Source: a virus
Reading direction: 5' to 3' (one strand)
Virus record (IMG/VR): IMGVR_UViG_3300046517_000933
Coordinates: 1 to 60,422 of that record
DNA length: 60,422 nt
Shown: piece by piece, positions 48,733 to 58,578 of the stretch
Layout: every line of letters begins with the position of its first letter
Numbering within the stretch: position 1 is the first letter of the stretch
Translations under genes and position numbers: made by a program
Notes under the pieces: generated by a model
What the model saw: only the letters and a program-made list of their open reading frames with translations
Told to the model about the DNA's origin: nothing
Database searches by the model: none

Positions 48733-49635
48733 TTAGAATCCTACGCTCGAACCGTAAGTCCAGCGCCAGTCACCGATTCGCATCGCAAACCGCTGATAGA
48801 CGGTATGGTCCGACGCCTCGATAAAGGGGTCGTCAAAGGTGCGCGCGCGCGGGCGGTCACGCCACATGAACTCAACGTCCGACTCCATCATCGGTGCGGA
48901 GAGAGTCCAGTCCTGGGTGCGGGTCATGTAGCGCACCACGCCCCAAGTCAGGTCGTCCTCGATGATCGAGTTGGTATCGTTGTTGGCGCTTCCGCTCTGA
49001 CCTGACGAACCAAACAGCACTCGCGCAACGTACCGATTCGCTGGATGAATCATCACGCGAGCCGCCGCCATGTTCTGCGGGCGGCTGCGCTCGTCGTTCA
49101 GCAGATCGAAGTTAACCTGACCCGCCTGTACCGCGGTCTGCGACAGGGTGACATCAGGCGAAGGCCGGTTAGACTGTGTGGTGCCGTCCAAATCGACGTG
49201 CGCGGTATTATAGAGAGTCGCATTGTCGTAGCCGGTCGCCACCGAGAACGAGTTATTCGGCCAAGTCGCGAAGGCCTGCACTTCCTGACGGAAACGATTG
49301 CTGCGGCCCATGTCGGTCCACATCTCGCCCATCACGCCGTACTTGTCGTCGCGCCACATTTCCCAGGTCACGCTGAACAACTGCCCGTAGGGAGTCGCAG
49401 TGACTTGGAAGTTCGGCCCCGGAATCGGCAGGTCGGGTACGAACTGCTGGCCTTCCGGCTTGTACGGCTGCTGCCCCATGCCCGAAATCTTCGATGAGAT
49501 ATACGGGTTGGTTTCCATGTCCACGCTCTTGATCCAGCGTGGCCAAAGACGGGGATATTCTTTCCCCACATTGACCAAATAAGTTTGAAACTTTGTGCCT
49601 AGCAGGTCGCTAAAGGCTGAGGTTACGGCCGGCAT
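48733..49635 (-). CDS. Major capsid protein (Mu gpT / HK97-fold type)
   Basis: A 300-residue protein of the gpT-like HK97-fold class. The N-terminal arm (FSDLLGTKFQTYLVNVGKEYPRLW) is followed by an E-loop-like region, TWEMWRDDKYGVMGEMWTDMGRSN, then the YNTAHVDLDGTTQSNRP signature typical of gpT-like capsids. The P-domain helix contains VNFDLLNDERSRPQNMAAARVMIHPANRYVARVL. The C terminus is WRWTYGSSVGF. It would build the icosahedral shell. The allele in copy 1 is cut by the window start. Confidence 0.85.
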   Translation of the reverse strand: MPAVTSAFSDLLGTKFQTYLVNVGKEYPRLWPRWIKSVDMETNPYISSKISGMGQQPYKPEGQQFVPDLPIPGPNFQVTATPYGQLFSVTWEMWRDDKYGVMGEMWTDMGRSNRFRQEVQAFATWPNNSFSVATGYDNATLYNTAHVDLDGTTQSNRPSPDVTLSQTAVQAGQVNFDLLNDERSRPQNMAAARVMIHPANRYVARVLFGSSGQSGSANNDTNSIIEDDLTWGVVRYMTRTQDWTLSAPMMESDVEFMWRDRPRARTFDDPFIEASDHTVYQRFAMRIGDWRWTYGSSVGF

Positions 49636-49645
49636 CTAGTTCTCC

Positions 49646-50140
49646 TTAACTGTAAATCGTCTGGCTCGTCAGGATGCGAACCTGTACGCGGCCGTTGATT
49701 AGGCTCTTTTGATCGGGGTCGTAGCCCATGAGCTGGAACACCGCGTTGCTGGTGCCCGTGCCCATGTAGTAATTGCCGCTCGTGCTATCGAGCAGGAGCT
49801 GGTAGCTGGTGCCGATGGTGAAATCGGAGGGCTTGCCGGTGCCGAGCGCCGCCGTGCCGGAGGTCGTAGTCGTATCGACGCTGACTTCAAACAGCACGTT
49901 CTGGTACGGCAGCACCACCGGAGCATCGGCAGCGGTCACGCCAGTCGCTTTCGCTAGCGCGATGCCGGCGATGGTCGGCGCGGTAACGGAGCTAATGATC
50001 GCCATTCCGCCCGAGGAAAATTTCAACGGCGCCCCGACGATGTAACTCTGGGATGCCGCCTCGGCATAGTGGTAGGTGTAAGCATCCGACCAGCCACCCG
50101 GAGTCGGTCCCTGCGCAATCGGCTGAATGTTCGACGCCAT
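49646..50140 (-). CDS. Putative head decoration protein, allele 2
   Basis: Counterpart of 278-772, also 164 residues. A handful of conservative changes (for example AFTYHY to AYTYHY and PFQEVLFEV to PYQNVLFEV); the C terminus is almost the same. Overlaps the gene before it by one base. Confidence 0.5.
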   Translation of the reverse strand: MASNIQPIAQGPTPGGWSDAYTYHYAEAASQSYIVGAPLKFSSGGMAIISSVTAPTIAGIALAKATGVTAADAPVVLPYQNVLFEVSVDTTTTSGTAALGTGKPSDFTIGTSYQLLLDSTSGNYYMGTGTSNAVFQLMGYDPDQKSLINGRVQVRILTSQTIYS

Positions 50141-50871
50141 TAGCGAAATCTCCTTGCATCAAATCCCGGTTGAAGCGTCCGTCCATCCGGCCCAGGCATC
50201 GAGCCGCGGCGCAAATCGCCTTCCGTGAAATTCGTTCGATTAGGTTGATAACTGAATGTTTCGGACTGAAGAGGGCCGGCGCCACGAGCGACACGAGGGT
50301 CCGCGTCGTTCAGGGTGTGCATCGTATTCGCCATGCCCGCGCGTCCAAGGCGCTCACTGGCATAGACGACCGATTGTTCCTCGATAGCCATCTGATTGTT
50401 GAGTTTGCGACGGTCGGCATCTTCCATCGCTAGCTGCGCTTCTTCGGTCTGCTCGAACAGGACGGTATCCCCCACACCGCGAAGGCTGGTCGGCCCCGCG
50501 CTGTCGTTGCCGATTAGATTCGCCGCGACCGGATTATCTTTGCCCTGCACCGGCTTGAATCCTAGACGCTTCGCGGTCGCGTGCATCTGGCGGATATTGG
50601 CCTTCGCGTTATCGGGATAGCCATCGGCCACCGTCAGGAAGACGTAATTCTTGTCTTCCTCGCGGTTCTCGATCGGGATGAATCCCGCCGCATCGAGTTG
50701 GCCCAAAATCTCATTGTCTCGTCGCGCCATCTTGGCCGCATCGATTGGTTCGATGCCGTCGCGCGCCTGACGTGTCTCAATTTCTTCCTGCAATTCGTCG
50801 GCGACCTTGCGCTCGGCTTCGTCGCGCTCGTGGCCCGCAGGCAAATCCATCGGCTTTTCGCCTTTCGGCAT
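50140..50871 (-). CDS. Conserved head-module protein, allele 2
   Basis: Counterpart of 772-1503 with the same 243-residue length and start in the TAATG overlap. Substitutions are few, mainly Arg/Lys swaps and EEARRTMED to EEAQLAMED. Confirms the start choice, because the upstream TTG of copy 1 is CTG here. Confidence 0.7.
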   Translation of the reverse strand: MPKGEKPMDLPAGHERDEAERKVADELQEEIETRQARDGIEPIDAAKMARRDNEILGQLDAAGFIPIENREEDKNYVFLTVADGYPDNAKANIRQMHATAKRLGFKPVQGKDNPVAANLIGNDSAGPTSLRGVGDTVLFEQTEEAQLAMEDADRRKLNNQMAIEEQSVVYASERLGRAGMANTMHTLNDADPRVARGAGPLQSETFSYQPNRTNFTEGDLRRGSMPGPDGRTLQPGFDARRFR

Positions 50872-51752
50872 TAAACCCAGCTCCCCTTGTTTTTATCTGC
50901 ACGCTGGCCTTGGCGACCCTGTTCATCAGTCCAGTCGCGGTCGAGGCCGAGGCTTCCGTTGGTCTCGTCTTCCAGTACTTCCATCTGCTTGCGCACGGCA
51001 ACGAACTCTTTCAAACCGCCGTTGAACTGGAGTTTGCGCAATTCTTCATCATCGCTGCGGCCGCCGACGGCGCGCTGCTTGACGCGAAACTCCTTCTTCC
51101 AATCGCCACCGAGCACCTGAGCCAGATTCTCCGGTTCGCGCTCCTCGGGCTCGATGTCTACGCGACCGCCGCTAGGCAGCAATGCCGGGTCAGGCTCGCG
51201 AGACTTCCTAATAGCTTCTTCGCGGTCTGCCGCCTGAATGTCTGAGATATTCTCGCCGACTACGATGTCGTGAGCGGCCTTGTAGTGCTCGGGCGTGACC
51301 ATCACGCCGGGATTGTTCGCCTGAAACTGTTCGACCTTTTCGTCGATGAGCTTTTTATATTTGCCGGAGTAGTAGGGGAGTTTGTCCGCCGCCATGCGCG
51401 AGACGGACCCGAAGGCCGCGCCACCCGCTGAAGTAATGCGCTGGATTTCCTGATCGGCCCGTTGCCGGTCGGCCGCGCGTTGCTGCTTGAGCAACTTCGA
51501 GACTAGAGCCTTGTCACCCGCCTCGATGGCATTGGCGATGTCGTCCTCGTTCACCTCGGCAATCTGCGCGGCGCGAGGTGCGGGCGCCTGAACTTCACGA
51601 CGAATCGATCCGCCGCTGATTTGGTCAGCGAACGGCTTCATCAATTCGGGTAACGCCGTTTTAAGGCCTGCGGTGACTGATGCGGAGACTAGACCGGCGA
51701 GCTTTTCGTCCTGCGTACTCTGTGCCGTATCGTTAGGCTTTTCGTCGGGCAT
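50871..51752 (-). CDS. Putative scaffold protein, allele 2
   Basis: Counterpart of 1503-2384, also 293 residues. Ends match closely, but residues about 62-160 and 205-215 diverge (for example IAEVNEDDIANAIEAGDKAL against IADVSEESIAEAMAANDTKE) while length is exactly kept. This looks like strain-level diversification under constraint. Confidence 0.6.
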   Translation of the reverse strand: MPDEKPNDTAQSTQDEKLAGLVSASVTAGLKTALPELMKPFADQISGGSIRREVQAPAPRAAQIAEVNEDDIANAIEAGDKALVSKLLKQQRAADRQRADQEIQRITSAGGAAFGSVSRMAADKLPYYSGKYKKLIDEKVEQFQANNPGVMVTPEHYKAAHDIVVGENISDIQAADREEAIRKSREPDPALLPSGGRVDIEPEEREPENLAQVLGGDWKKEFRVKQRAVGGRSDDEELRKLQFNGGLKEFVAVRKQMEVLEDETNGSLGLDRDWTDEQGRQGQRADKNKGSWV

Positions 51753-51761
51753 AGTTAATGC

Positions 51762-51789
51762 CTTATATCGAACAGCGTTCTACTGTCAA
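51762..51789 (-). promoter_or_regulatory. Scaffold promoter, copy 2
   Basis: TTGACA (51784-51789) and TATAAG (51762-51767), unchanged from copy 1, although the neighbouring small gene differs. Same short distance to the scaffold ATG. Confidence 0.75.
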
Positions 51790-51795
51790 GCACCG

Positions 51796-52005
51796 TCATT
51801 TTACCCTGACCTGCTGCCCGAACCAATCGCGCATTCTGCGGAGGGCGGTGGCGGCTCCTTGAAGTTTCAAAACTTCTTCATAATTCGGCGCTTTGATACA
51901 CAGTTCTTGAATATGAGTGATTTCATCTTCAAGCCACCCGCGGAGCGAAGTCAGAACGGCGGTATCTTCTTTACAGGCGAAAATCAGACGGTCGGCGGAG
52001 GCCAT
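51796..52005 (-). CDS. Small helical head-module protein, allele 2
   Basis: Counterpart of 2428-2637, 69 residues. Residues 1-22 are the same, residues 23-60 are largely different (GWLEDEITHIQELCIKAPNY), and the LQGAA core and QQV end are kept. Conserved length and ends favour a structural role with a variable face. Confidence 0.7.
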   Translation of the reverse strand: MASADRLIFACKEDTAVLTSLRGWLEDEITHIQELCIKAPNYEEVLKLQGAATALRRMRDWFGQQVRVK

Positions 52006-53870
52006 CAGTGAATCGGCGGTTGGCCTTGCGGCGGGCCACCGGGACCAGCGCCGTTAGGCTGCTGCATCTGACTCATCATGCCGTTTAGCTGGCCGGGCAC
52101 CTGCTCCATGCCAAGCTGCTGCATCATCGGCTGGATGTCGTCGAGGTCCACTTGCAGGCTGCGAACGTCGCTAATCTGGTCGAAGGTCTTGAGAATCTTG
52201 CCGAAGAACTTGTTGATGGCCTTCTCGGCCTGCTTCGCCACCTTGTCGGCGCCGGGGAACGGCGGCTGGGCGATGAATTGCGCGAGCTGGGTCATGGCCT
52301 GGAAGTAAACCGGCCAAATCTGCGTCGCCAGCATGACCATGTTCTGCCGGTCGGACTCACGGTTGACGCTGACGCTGGAGGCGGTGAGTTGAATATCGAG
52401 CGCATCGGTCAATTCGACCTTGCTGTGCTTGAACAGGTCGACCACCAGCCCCGCCTTATCGTCACCGAGGATTTCCTTGAGCTTCTTGACGACATCCTTG
52501 TTGCCGGCGCGGACCTGCTCCTGTAGCCGGAATAGACAGTGCATCACGACCTGCGAACCGAAGTTCCGCATATTGTTGAACGGATGCGTGAAGCGCCGAT
52601 TGGCCTGCTGCATCATCGAGAGCATCGAAATGCCAGGGGTGCGGCTCGACGAACGAATCGGGGCGCTGATTTGCGTTGTCCCTACGCGCTCGCGACCCAT
52701 CGCCGTGACCACGGACTCGGCCTGAATCGCCGTTCCGTTCACTTCGCCCATGTCCAGAACCTTGATTTCGCCCTGCGGACCCTCATCGTTGATGAGGTAC
52801 TTGCCCGGATACGCCGCGGTGGTCTCCTGCATCCCCGTGCTCGGCCCTTGGTACATCTTCGTGTTGGCGAGCATCATGTTCCAGATGTGGTTGTTGTGAA
52901 TTTCGGTCACTTCGCGCTCGAACGGGATCATCATTTCGAGCACGCCGAGGCCGAACGCCGTGTGGGCGCGGTCCTGATAGCACTCCAGCACGAACGGCCG
53001 CGAATCGTAGCGGTTATACATGACCTTCAGGATGTTCCCCGAAGTCATGTTCCAGATAACCTCTAAATCCTCCTCGATGCCGTCGTCGTCGATGTCGAAA
53101 TAGATGAAAGTGTCGCCGATTGTGACTGGGGGCTTGGTATCAAGCTGCCCGCCGCTGACACCAGCGGTGCGAAGGCGATCGGCGCGAATGACGCTCGACG
53201 TATCGGGCGCTGCGGCATCGTCAACCGTCCAATTATTGAGGCGGGCGCGGAGATTCAGCTCATCCTTGCCCATCCACATCCGCATCGTGGCAAATTCACA
53301 GGTCTGGATGTTCTTGGTGGCGTTGGCCGGGATGATGAAGTCCTCGGGCGCGAGGCAATGAATCTTTGGCCCAAACGTCACGACCTCGCGCACGTCGGTT
53401 TTGCGCACCGTCTTGGTGTAGGGGATGTAGCCGACGACCATGCCAAGCTGAACTTGGTCGATAAGGCCTTCTTTTACCCCAGGCTCGAAGTTCCAAAAGC
53501 CACTCTCGACGCCATGATTGACCAAATCCTGTACGGCATCGGCGGCGTCGTCGAAATCGCCCTTCCGCGAGCGGATGGTGAGGGGCGGCTTGACCTGAAA
53601 TATGAGGTCTTCGGCCTGAGAGATGACCGTATCGCAGGCCATCGCGCCGATTGTGACCTCGATTACAGGCGCATTCTCGAATGGTAGCCAGCGGGCGTGG
53701 TCGGGCGGCGTCCCCTGATACATACGGATCGCCGTGCGGCACATATTCTCCCAGCCGGCGCGGGCCTGAAGGGCGCTTTTGTGCTTGTTCTGGAGGCGTT
53801 CCTTGAGGCGGGCACGCTGCTCCATGTTGATTTTGAGCGGCTTGCCCTCCCCGATGGATATGGTGCGCAT
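52005..53870 (-). CDS. Portal protein (P22-like), allele 2
   Basis: Counterpart of 2637-4502, 621 residues, with only scattered changes (NREELNLR to GKDELNLR, DDDGINED to DDDGIEED). The start is two bases from the upstream gene's stop, because the tRNA-like insert is missing here. Confidence 0.88.
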   Translation of the reverse strand: MRTISIGEGKPLKINMEQRARLKERLQNKHKSALQARAGWENMCRTAIRMYQGTPPDHARWLPFENAPVIEVTIGAMACDTVISQAEDLIFQVKPPLTIRSRKGDFDDAADAVQDLVNHGVESGFWNFEPGVKEGLIDQVQLGMVVGYIPYTKTVRKTDVREVVTFGPKIHCLAPEDFIIPANATKNIQTCEFATMRMWMGKDELNLRARLNNWTVDDAAAPDTSSVIRADRLRTAGVSGGQLDTKPPVTIGDTFIYFDIDDDGIEEDLEVIWNMTSGNILKVMYNRYDSRPFVLECYQDRAHTAFGLGVLEMMIPFEREVTEIHNNHIWNMMLANTKMYQGPSTGMQETTAAYPGKYLINDEGPQGEIKVLDMGEVNGTAIQAESVVTAMGRERVGTTQISAPIRSSSRTPGISMLSMMQQANRRFTHPFNNMRNFGSQVVMHCLFRLQEQVRAGNKDVVKKLKEILGDDKAGLVVDLFKHSKVELTDALDIQLTASSVSVNRESDRQNMVMLATQIWPVYFQAMTQLAQFIAQPPFPGADKVAKQAEKAINKFFGKILKTFDQISDVRSLQVDLDDIQPMMQQLGMEQVPGQLNGMMSQMQQPNGAGPGGPPQGQPPIH

Positions 53871-54248
53871 TTAAGTACCCCCGAGGACAGGGATACCCAG
53901 AGTCACATTGTCGGTGGACGACGGATTATTGTACGTGACGTTAAGGTTCGGCGTGCCCTGCGCGAGGTTCGCGCCCATGATGAGCACGAAGCCGCCCGCA
54001 TTCATCGGCAGCGGCGTATTCTGGTTGATTGTAAGATTGGCCGGCTGGTCGTTGGTGACGCAGATGGTCCCCAGCGTCGGCATAATCGCCGCCTGAATCG
54101 GATGATACGTCACGGTGCCGCTGTCAGGCGTGGCAATTATCGTCATTCCCGTGGATGCTTCGCCGACGATATAGCGGCGGACGATAGGCATATCTGCGAG
54201 CGGGATGCCGTCCAACTCGAAACTGACGGTCATGCGAAGTTCGGGCAT
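53871..54248 (-). CDS. Small beta-rich structural protein, allele 2
   Basis: Counterpart of 4609-4986, 125 residues. Differences cluster around residues 30-45 (EASTGMTIIATPDSG) and near the C terminus; the Asn-rich core is the same. Confidence 0.65.
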   Translation of the reverse strand: MPELRMTVSFELDGIPLADMPIVRRYIVGEASTGMTIIATPDSGTVTYHPIQAAIMPTLGTICVTNDQPANLTINQNTPLPMNAGGFVLIMGANLAQGTPNLNVTYNNPSSTDNVTLGIPVLGGT

Positions 54249-54578
54249 TTAGACCAAATCGATGAGCAATTCCGAGCCAATATCGAATTGGGTAACGACA
54301 ACCGGCCCTGACCATTGAGTATCCGGACGCTGTTCAGTTGGAGCCGCGTCCGCGCCCTGCCAAACTTGGTTGTACACGTCAACCGCAGTGCCGCCGACGG
54401 GTTGACTCTGAATGACCACCCGTCCATTCGCCACGCCGCCAGCGCCCACTACGAGCACAATCCGCCTCGGGATGAGGTCATAGGTGCAAAGCGTATAGGG
54501 CAGAGTATTCGCTGAGGACGCAGCATAGACCAGCGTCCACGTCCGCCCGTTCGTAACGACGGTGACTCCAGCGGCCAT
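54249..54578 (-). CDS. Small beta-rich structural protein, allele 2
   Basis: Counterpart of 4987-5316, 109 residues. Residues 36-55 differ most (RRIVLVVGAGGVANGRVV), the rest is conserved. Confidence 0.65.
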   Translation of the reverse strand: MAAGVTVVTNGRTWTLVYAASSANTLPYTLCTYDLIPRRIVLVVGAGGVANGRVVIQSQPVGGTAVDVYNQVWQGADAAPTEQRPDTQWSGPVVVTQFDIGSELLIDLV

Positions 54579-54776
54579 TTAGAAACTCGGCTTGGGCATC
54601 CGCGACGGGTTCTTCTGCATCGAGCCGGAGCCAAACCCCTTTTTATTGCCGGGGCCGAAGCCGTCGATGCCGACGCCGGAGCCTTTCTTGCCGCTGGCGC
54701 GGTCGCCGTCGCGTAGATTCTGCTCACCCGACCGAATACGTGCGATTTCTTCTGGACCGTTTGAACCGCGAGGCAT
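54579..54776 (-). CDS. Small Gly/Lys-rich head-operon protein, copy 2
   Basis: Same 65-residue protein as 5317-5514, with identical residues; only two silent base changes are seen near its 3' end. The transition from divergent to identical sequence happens inside this gene. Confidence 0.6.
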   Translation of the reverse strand: MPRGSNGPEEIARIRSGEQNLRDGDRASGKKGSGVGIDGFGPGNKKGFGSGSMQKNPSRMPKPSF

Positions 54777-54816
54777 AATCGTTACTCCGTAGCACTCGAA
54801 CAGCGTTTGATTTAGC

Positions 54817-54844
54817 CATATATCAAACATCGTGCTACTGTCAA
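54817..54844 (-). promoter_or_regulatory. Portal-operon promoter, copy 2
   Basis: Identical to 5555-5582, TTGACA-N16-TATATG on the minus strand, with the same flanking inverted repeat. Confidence 0.75.
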
Positions 54845-54848
54845 ATTC

Positions 54849-56078
54849 ATGCCATCAGCCCTGGTAATTGATTCCGGCCTGTTTCCGGATGTGGCGCGCC
54901 ATCTGAGCAAGGCCTACGACGTGCGCTACTTCTCCAGTTGGACGAATGCCTTCCCGCGCTCACAGGAGCAGGCGGTCGGCGTCGGGATACCCGGCATCGA
55001 GCGGGTCAACGAGCCGCTTCGCGAGATGATCACCAAGCCGCCCGACCTCGTGGTGGTGCCGGACCTCTACCTGAACGATTATGAGATGGCCGCGCGCAAT
55101 CTAGGCATCCCAATCATCGGCGCGAGCGATGCTAACCAGCTCGAAACTGACCGCTGGAAGCTCAAGGAATTTCTCGTTGAACACGACCTGGATGTCATCA
55201 GAACGGTCGAAATCCAAGGCATCGATCACGTCAAGGATTACGTCGAAGAACACCCTGAAACCTACGTCAAGGTGAGCGTGTTCCGCGGCGATATGGAAAC
55301 CCGCAAGGCGCAGGACTGGCTCACCGAATACAACCATCTCAAGAATCGCCTCGGGCCGTTGGGCGACAAGGTTCGCTTCGTGGTCGAGGATGCCATTCCA
55401 GACGCCCTCGAAATCGGTATCGATTGCTGGTGGTGCGATGATCGGATGGTCGAGCCGTTCGTGGTCGGTGCCGAGACTAAAGACGCCCGCTACTGGGGCT
55501 ATGTTTGCGACAGCGTAAAGAAGCTGCCGAAGGAAACCCAACGCATTATTAAGGCCTTGGGCGAGTATTTCAGCGAGCACGACTATCGCGGGTTTTTCTC
55601 CAACGAGATGCGAATCCTGCCGAACGGGCAGACGTTCTTTACCGATGCGACCTGCCGCGTGCCGTCGCCCCCGGGGGGCGTGATGATGGCGGCGTGTAAA
55701 AATTACCCGACGTTAATGTCCGAACTTTCCAAGGGGGTTTCCGTCGCCCCCGAGTTCGCCGGCGAATGGCTATTCGAGTCGGTATTCAAGTCCGAGTGGG
55801 TGCTGAAGCATTATTTGCAGGTCGATGTACCCAATCTAGACGGCTACACCTTCCACAATTACTGCATGATCGACGGCAAGGTCTGGATTATCCCACACGA
55901 ATCAGAGATGGCCGAATTTGGCTCGGCGCTCGGCTGGGGTGGACTAAAAGAAGGGTTCGATATGGCGACTGAGAATTGCGAGGCCGCTCACGCGAATCGG
56001 TTGGACTGCGATAAGGGGACGCTCGAAGATATTGAGGACGAAATCAAGGAAGCGGCGAAGCTGGGGTTTGTGCCCTAG
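54849..56078 (+). CDS. ATP-grasp ligase-like protein, copy 2
   Basis: Identical in translation to 5587-6816 over all 409 residues. See that entry for motifs. Again the only plus-strand gene in the late block. Confidence 0.72.
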   Translation: MPSALVIDSGLFPDVARHLSKAYDVRYFSSWTNAFPRSQEQAVGVGIPGIERVNEPLREMITKPPDLVVVPDLYLNDYEMAARNLGIPIIGASDANQLETDRWKLKEFLVEHDLDVIRTVEIQGIDHVKDYVEEHPETYVKVSVFRGDMETRKAQDWLTEYNHLKNRLGPLGDKVRFVVEDAIPDALEIGIDCWWCDDRMVEPFVVGAETKDARYWGYVCDSVKKLPKETQRIIKALGEYFSEHDYRGFFSNEMRILPNGQTFFTDATCRVPSPPGGVMMAACKNYPTLMSELSKGVSVAPEFAGEWLFESVFKSEWVLKHYLQVDVPNLDGYTFHNYCMIDGKVWIIPHESEMAEFGSALGWGGLKEGFDMATENCEAAHANRLDCDKGTLEDIEDEIKEAAKLGFVP

Positions 56079-56105
56079 CCGATGTCGTCACTCCCGAAAT
56101 CTTCT

Positions 56106-56318
56106 TCACCCCACAGAACCTTTAACATAATGAGAATGGTCACGTCGTGGTCTCTTGCATCGGTAATAGATAAGTCTTTCGCTCTCGGGCGTCAGTGCGA
56201 TATTCAGGATAGTCTCCAGGCGGTTAATAGCAAGGTGCTGCTCGCCACGATTCAGGCAGATGATGCCCGGCTCGATGGAGATGGCTAGCGCCAGAATTTC
56301 AGGGGTTAGCTGGAGCAT
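56106..56318 (-). CDS. Small protein after ejection operon, copy 2
   Basis: Identical to 6844-7056. Because the two copies are the same, conservation gives no help in deciding whether it is a real gene. Confidence 0.45.
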   Translation of the reverse strand: MLQLTPEILALAISIEPGIICLNRGEQHLAINRLETILNIALTPESERLIYYRCKRPRRDHSHYVKGSVG

Positions 56319-58578
56319 CTTGACCCTGCATGGCGGTGCCCATCTTCCGCTGTAGGCCAGCCGCCACTTCCGCCATCAATGCGTCCGAGGTCATGCTGCC
56401 AATCTTTTTCGCCGCTCCGTAAGCGTTCGGATTCGTCGTCGCTTCCCAGAACGCTTTGGCCGTCTGGGGATTCTTGAGTGCGCCCTTTAGCGCCGTTTGC
56501 ATCTGAATATGCGCCCACGCGATACCAGCGGCCCCCAGGCCTGCCGCGGCAAACATCGATGGATGCCCCATCATAAACGTGGCGGCGAGAATTTCGGGAT
56601 ACCAGGCCAGCCCGCGCTTGGCCCGTTGCACAAACATCCCCGGCTTGCCTTCGGTCGTACCCGTAACGAGTGCATCGATCGGCGCATTCTCGGGATGGCG
56701 CTTCATAAAATCCATCACGACTTGCGCGCCTTCCTGCGGCGTCTTGGCGAGTCGGGCCTGCTTCGCCATCGTTTCGCCGTAAGGACCGAGATTCTTAGCT
56801 TCCTTTTGCGCCCATTGTACCGCTTCGCGCGAACTTTCATCACGGATGTCGGACAATCGGCTGGTCATCGCCTGCCGATACTGGTCGCGCATCTCGGGCG
56901 AAGTGTTGATGATGTTTTCGGCCTTCACCAGCTTATCGTCGAGGTGAATCCAGTTCTTCGGGTCGGCCAGCGGCGTGCCCGGATATAGTTGATTGAGGAC
57001 GGCTTTCTGGTCCTCCTGCTTGAGGACGCCAGGGGCCCTCTCAACGCCGTTCTTCAGCACCCAATCGGCATAATTGGTGCGGAGTGTCCCTTTTTCTTCA
57101 TCGGTCGCACCATGCCAAATCTGCTGGAATCGCTGGGGCGAGCCAAAGACTTCGCCGGCCGCATCGGTCGGCTCGAACTCGCCCGCAATCTTGCGACGGA
57201 ACTGGGCGTCGAAGGTACGTTTGTACGACCCGTAGCGCTGATTCAGTGCCTTCAACTTATCGGTATCGACCAGACCTGAGCCTTCCAAAGAACTGTCGAT
57301 GCCGTCGATCACTTGGAATGCGGCGGCCTTATCACGAGAGCTGGCGGAACCACGAGTTAGCGCGAGTGCTTCGCTGCGAAGTGTCAGGTATCGTTCGACG
57401 GTTGGATTGGTCCCTTCTTTCGGTGGTTTAATCCCCAGCTTCAGCAGGCTGTTCTCGGCAGATTTTCGCATCTCCGGTGTTTTGATGTCGCCCAGCACTC
57501 CATGCATGTAGCTGGTATCATCAGGGAATTGGTTCTCCGTTTTAGACGAAAGCCCTTTCGCCTTGGTCATGAGCGATTGCAATTCACGGCCGGGATTATG
57601 CCCGGTCTCCTGACCGAACTTCGCGACTGACTCTACGGAATTAGCCAGATTCTTAGTCGCGTCCGGCTCCAGAACCTCTTTTTTGACGGGGCCATATAGA
57701 TTCTCGTATTGCTTACCGAGTTCGTTGCTCGCCCGATGAATCGGGTTGAAAACGGCATTGCCCCAATCCTGTTGACGCTCCACGGTCGATGCGCTGGGGA
57801 TAGCCGCATCGGCCGCTTCTGTAGCGAAATGCTGTTCGGGAGGCATCGCGCGAGCCTGCGCGCCCTGCTCGACTGAACGCCCAAGCATCCCCTGAATGCC
57901 TTGCGCGCGAGCCTCAGGCGCGAGTTGGGTCGCGACCTGCTGACGTGCCTTAGCGGTACTAGTCTTGGCGGCCGCTTGTGAGGCGGCCTGCTGTTCGGCG
58001 AATTTACCCGCCTGCTCGGTAGCCTGCGTTTTGGCGGCTTGCGCGCCCTCGATTAGAGGCGTCGCGCCGACCGCCCCCTTTAGGATTTTGCCGACCGGCA
58101 AGGCCTCGAAGAGCGCACCCGTGACGGCATTTACCGCCTCCTCGGATGCGATATGCCGCGCGGAGAGGTCAGGATTGCGACCGAAGAATTTCTTGTTGAT
58201 ATAGGCCGAACCGACATCCGCCGCCGCTTGACCAACGCCAGAACCAACCGCAGCGCCCACAGGTCCGCCAACGGCACCGCCAGCAGCGGCGCCGGCTATA
58301 GCACCGGCTGCGGGGGCGATATATTGCTCTCCAAGTTCGACGGCGCGCGGCAGTGGCTTCTGGAGTTCAGCACCACCGCCGTGCATCGGCTGAGGATGCA
58401 GCTTGCCCGCCCGATTCAGAATCTCGCCAGCGACGCCCATCTTGAACTTCGGGTCGCGCTTGAGGAATCCGGGATCGCTGCGTTCGAGACCCGCGATTAC
58501 GTTGTCGTACTTCTGCGGCTCGGGCAGCTTGTCGAAGCCGGGATCGGCAAGCATCTGCTGCATCGAGTCGTTAGGCAT
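56299..58578 (-). CDS. Large DNA ejection protein, copy 2
   Basis: Identical to 7037-9316, 759 residues with the glycine zipper near the N terminus. Confidence 0.75.
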   Translation of the reverse strand: MPNDSMQQMLADPGFDKLPEPQKYDNVIAGLERSDPGFLKRDPKFKMGVAGEILNRAGKLHPQPMHGGGAELQKPLPRAVELGEQYIAPAAGAIAGAAAGGAVGGPVGAAVGSGVGQAAADVGSAYINKKFFGRNPDLSARHIASEEAVNAVTGALFEALPVGKILKGAVGATPLIEGAQAAKTQATEQAGKFAEQQAASQAAAKTSTAKARQQVATQLAPEARAQGIQGMLGRSVEQGAQARAMPPEQHFATEAADAAIPSASTVERQQDWGNAVFNPIHRASNELGKQYENLYGPVKKEVLEPDATKNLANSVESVAKFGQETGHNPGRELQSLMTKAKGLSSKTENQFPDDTSYMHGVLGDIKTPEMRKSAENSLLKLGIKPPKEGTNPTVERYLTLRSEALALTRGSASSRDKAAAFQVIDGIDSSLEGSGLVDTDKLKALNQRYGSYKRTFDAQFRRKIAGEFEPTDAAGEVFGSPQRFQQIWHGATDEEKGTLRTNYADWVLKNGVERAPGVLKQEDQKAVLNQLYPGTPLADPKNWIHLDDKLVKAENIINTSPEMRDQYRQAMTSRLSDIRDESSREAVQWAQKEAKNLGPYGETMAKQARLAKTPQEGAQVVMDFMKRHPENAPIDALVTGTTEGKPGMFVQRAKRGLAWYPEILAATFMMGHPSMFAAAGLGAAGIAWAHIQMQTALKGALKNPQTAKAFWEATTNPNAYGAAKKIGSMTSDALMAEVAAGLQRKMGTAMQGQDAPANP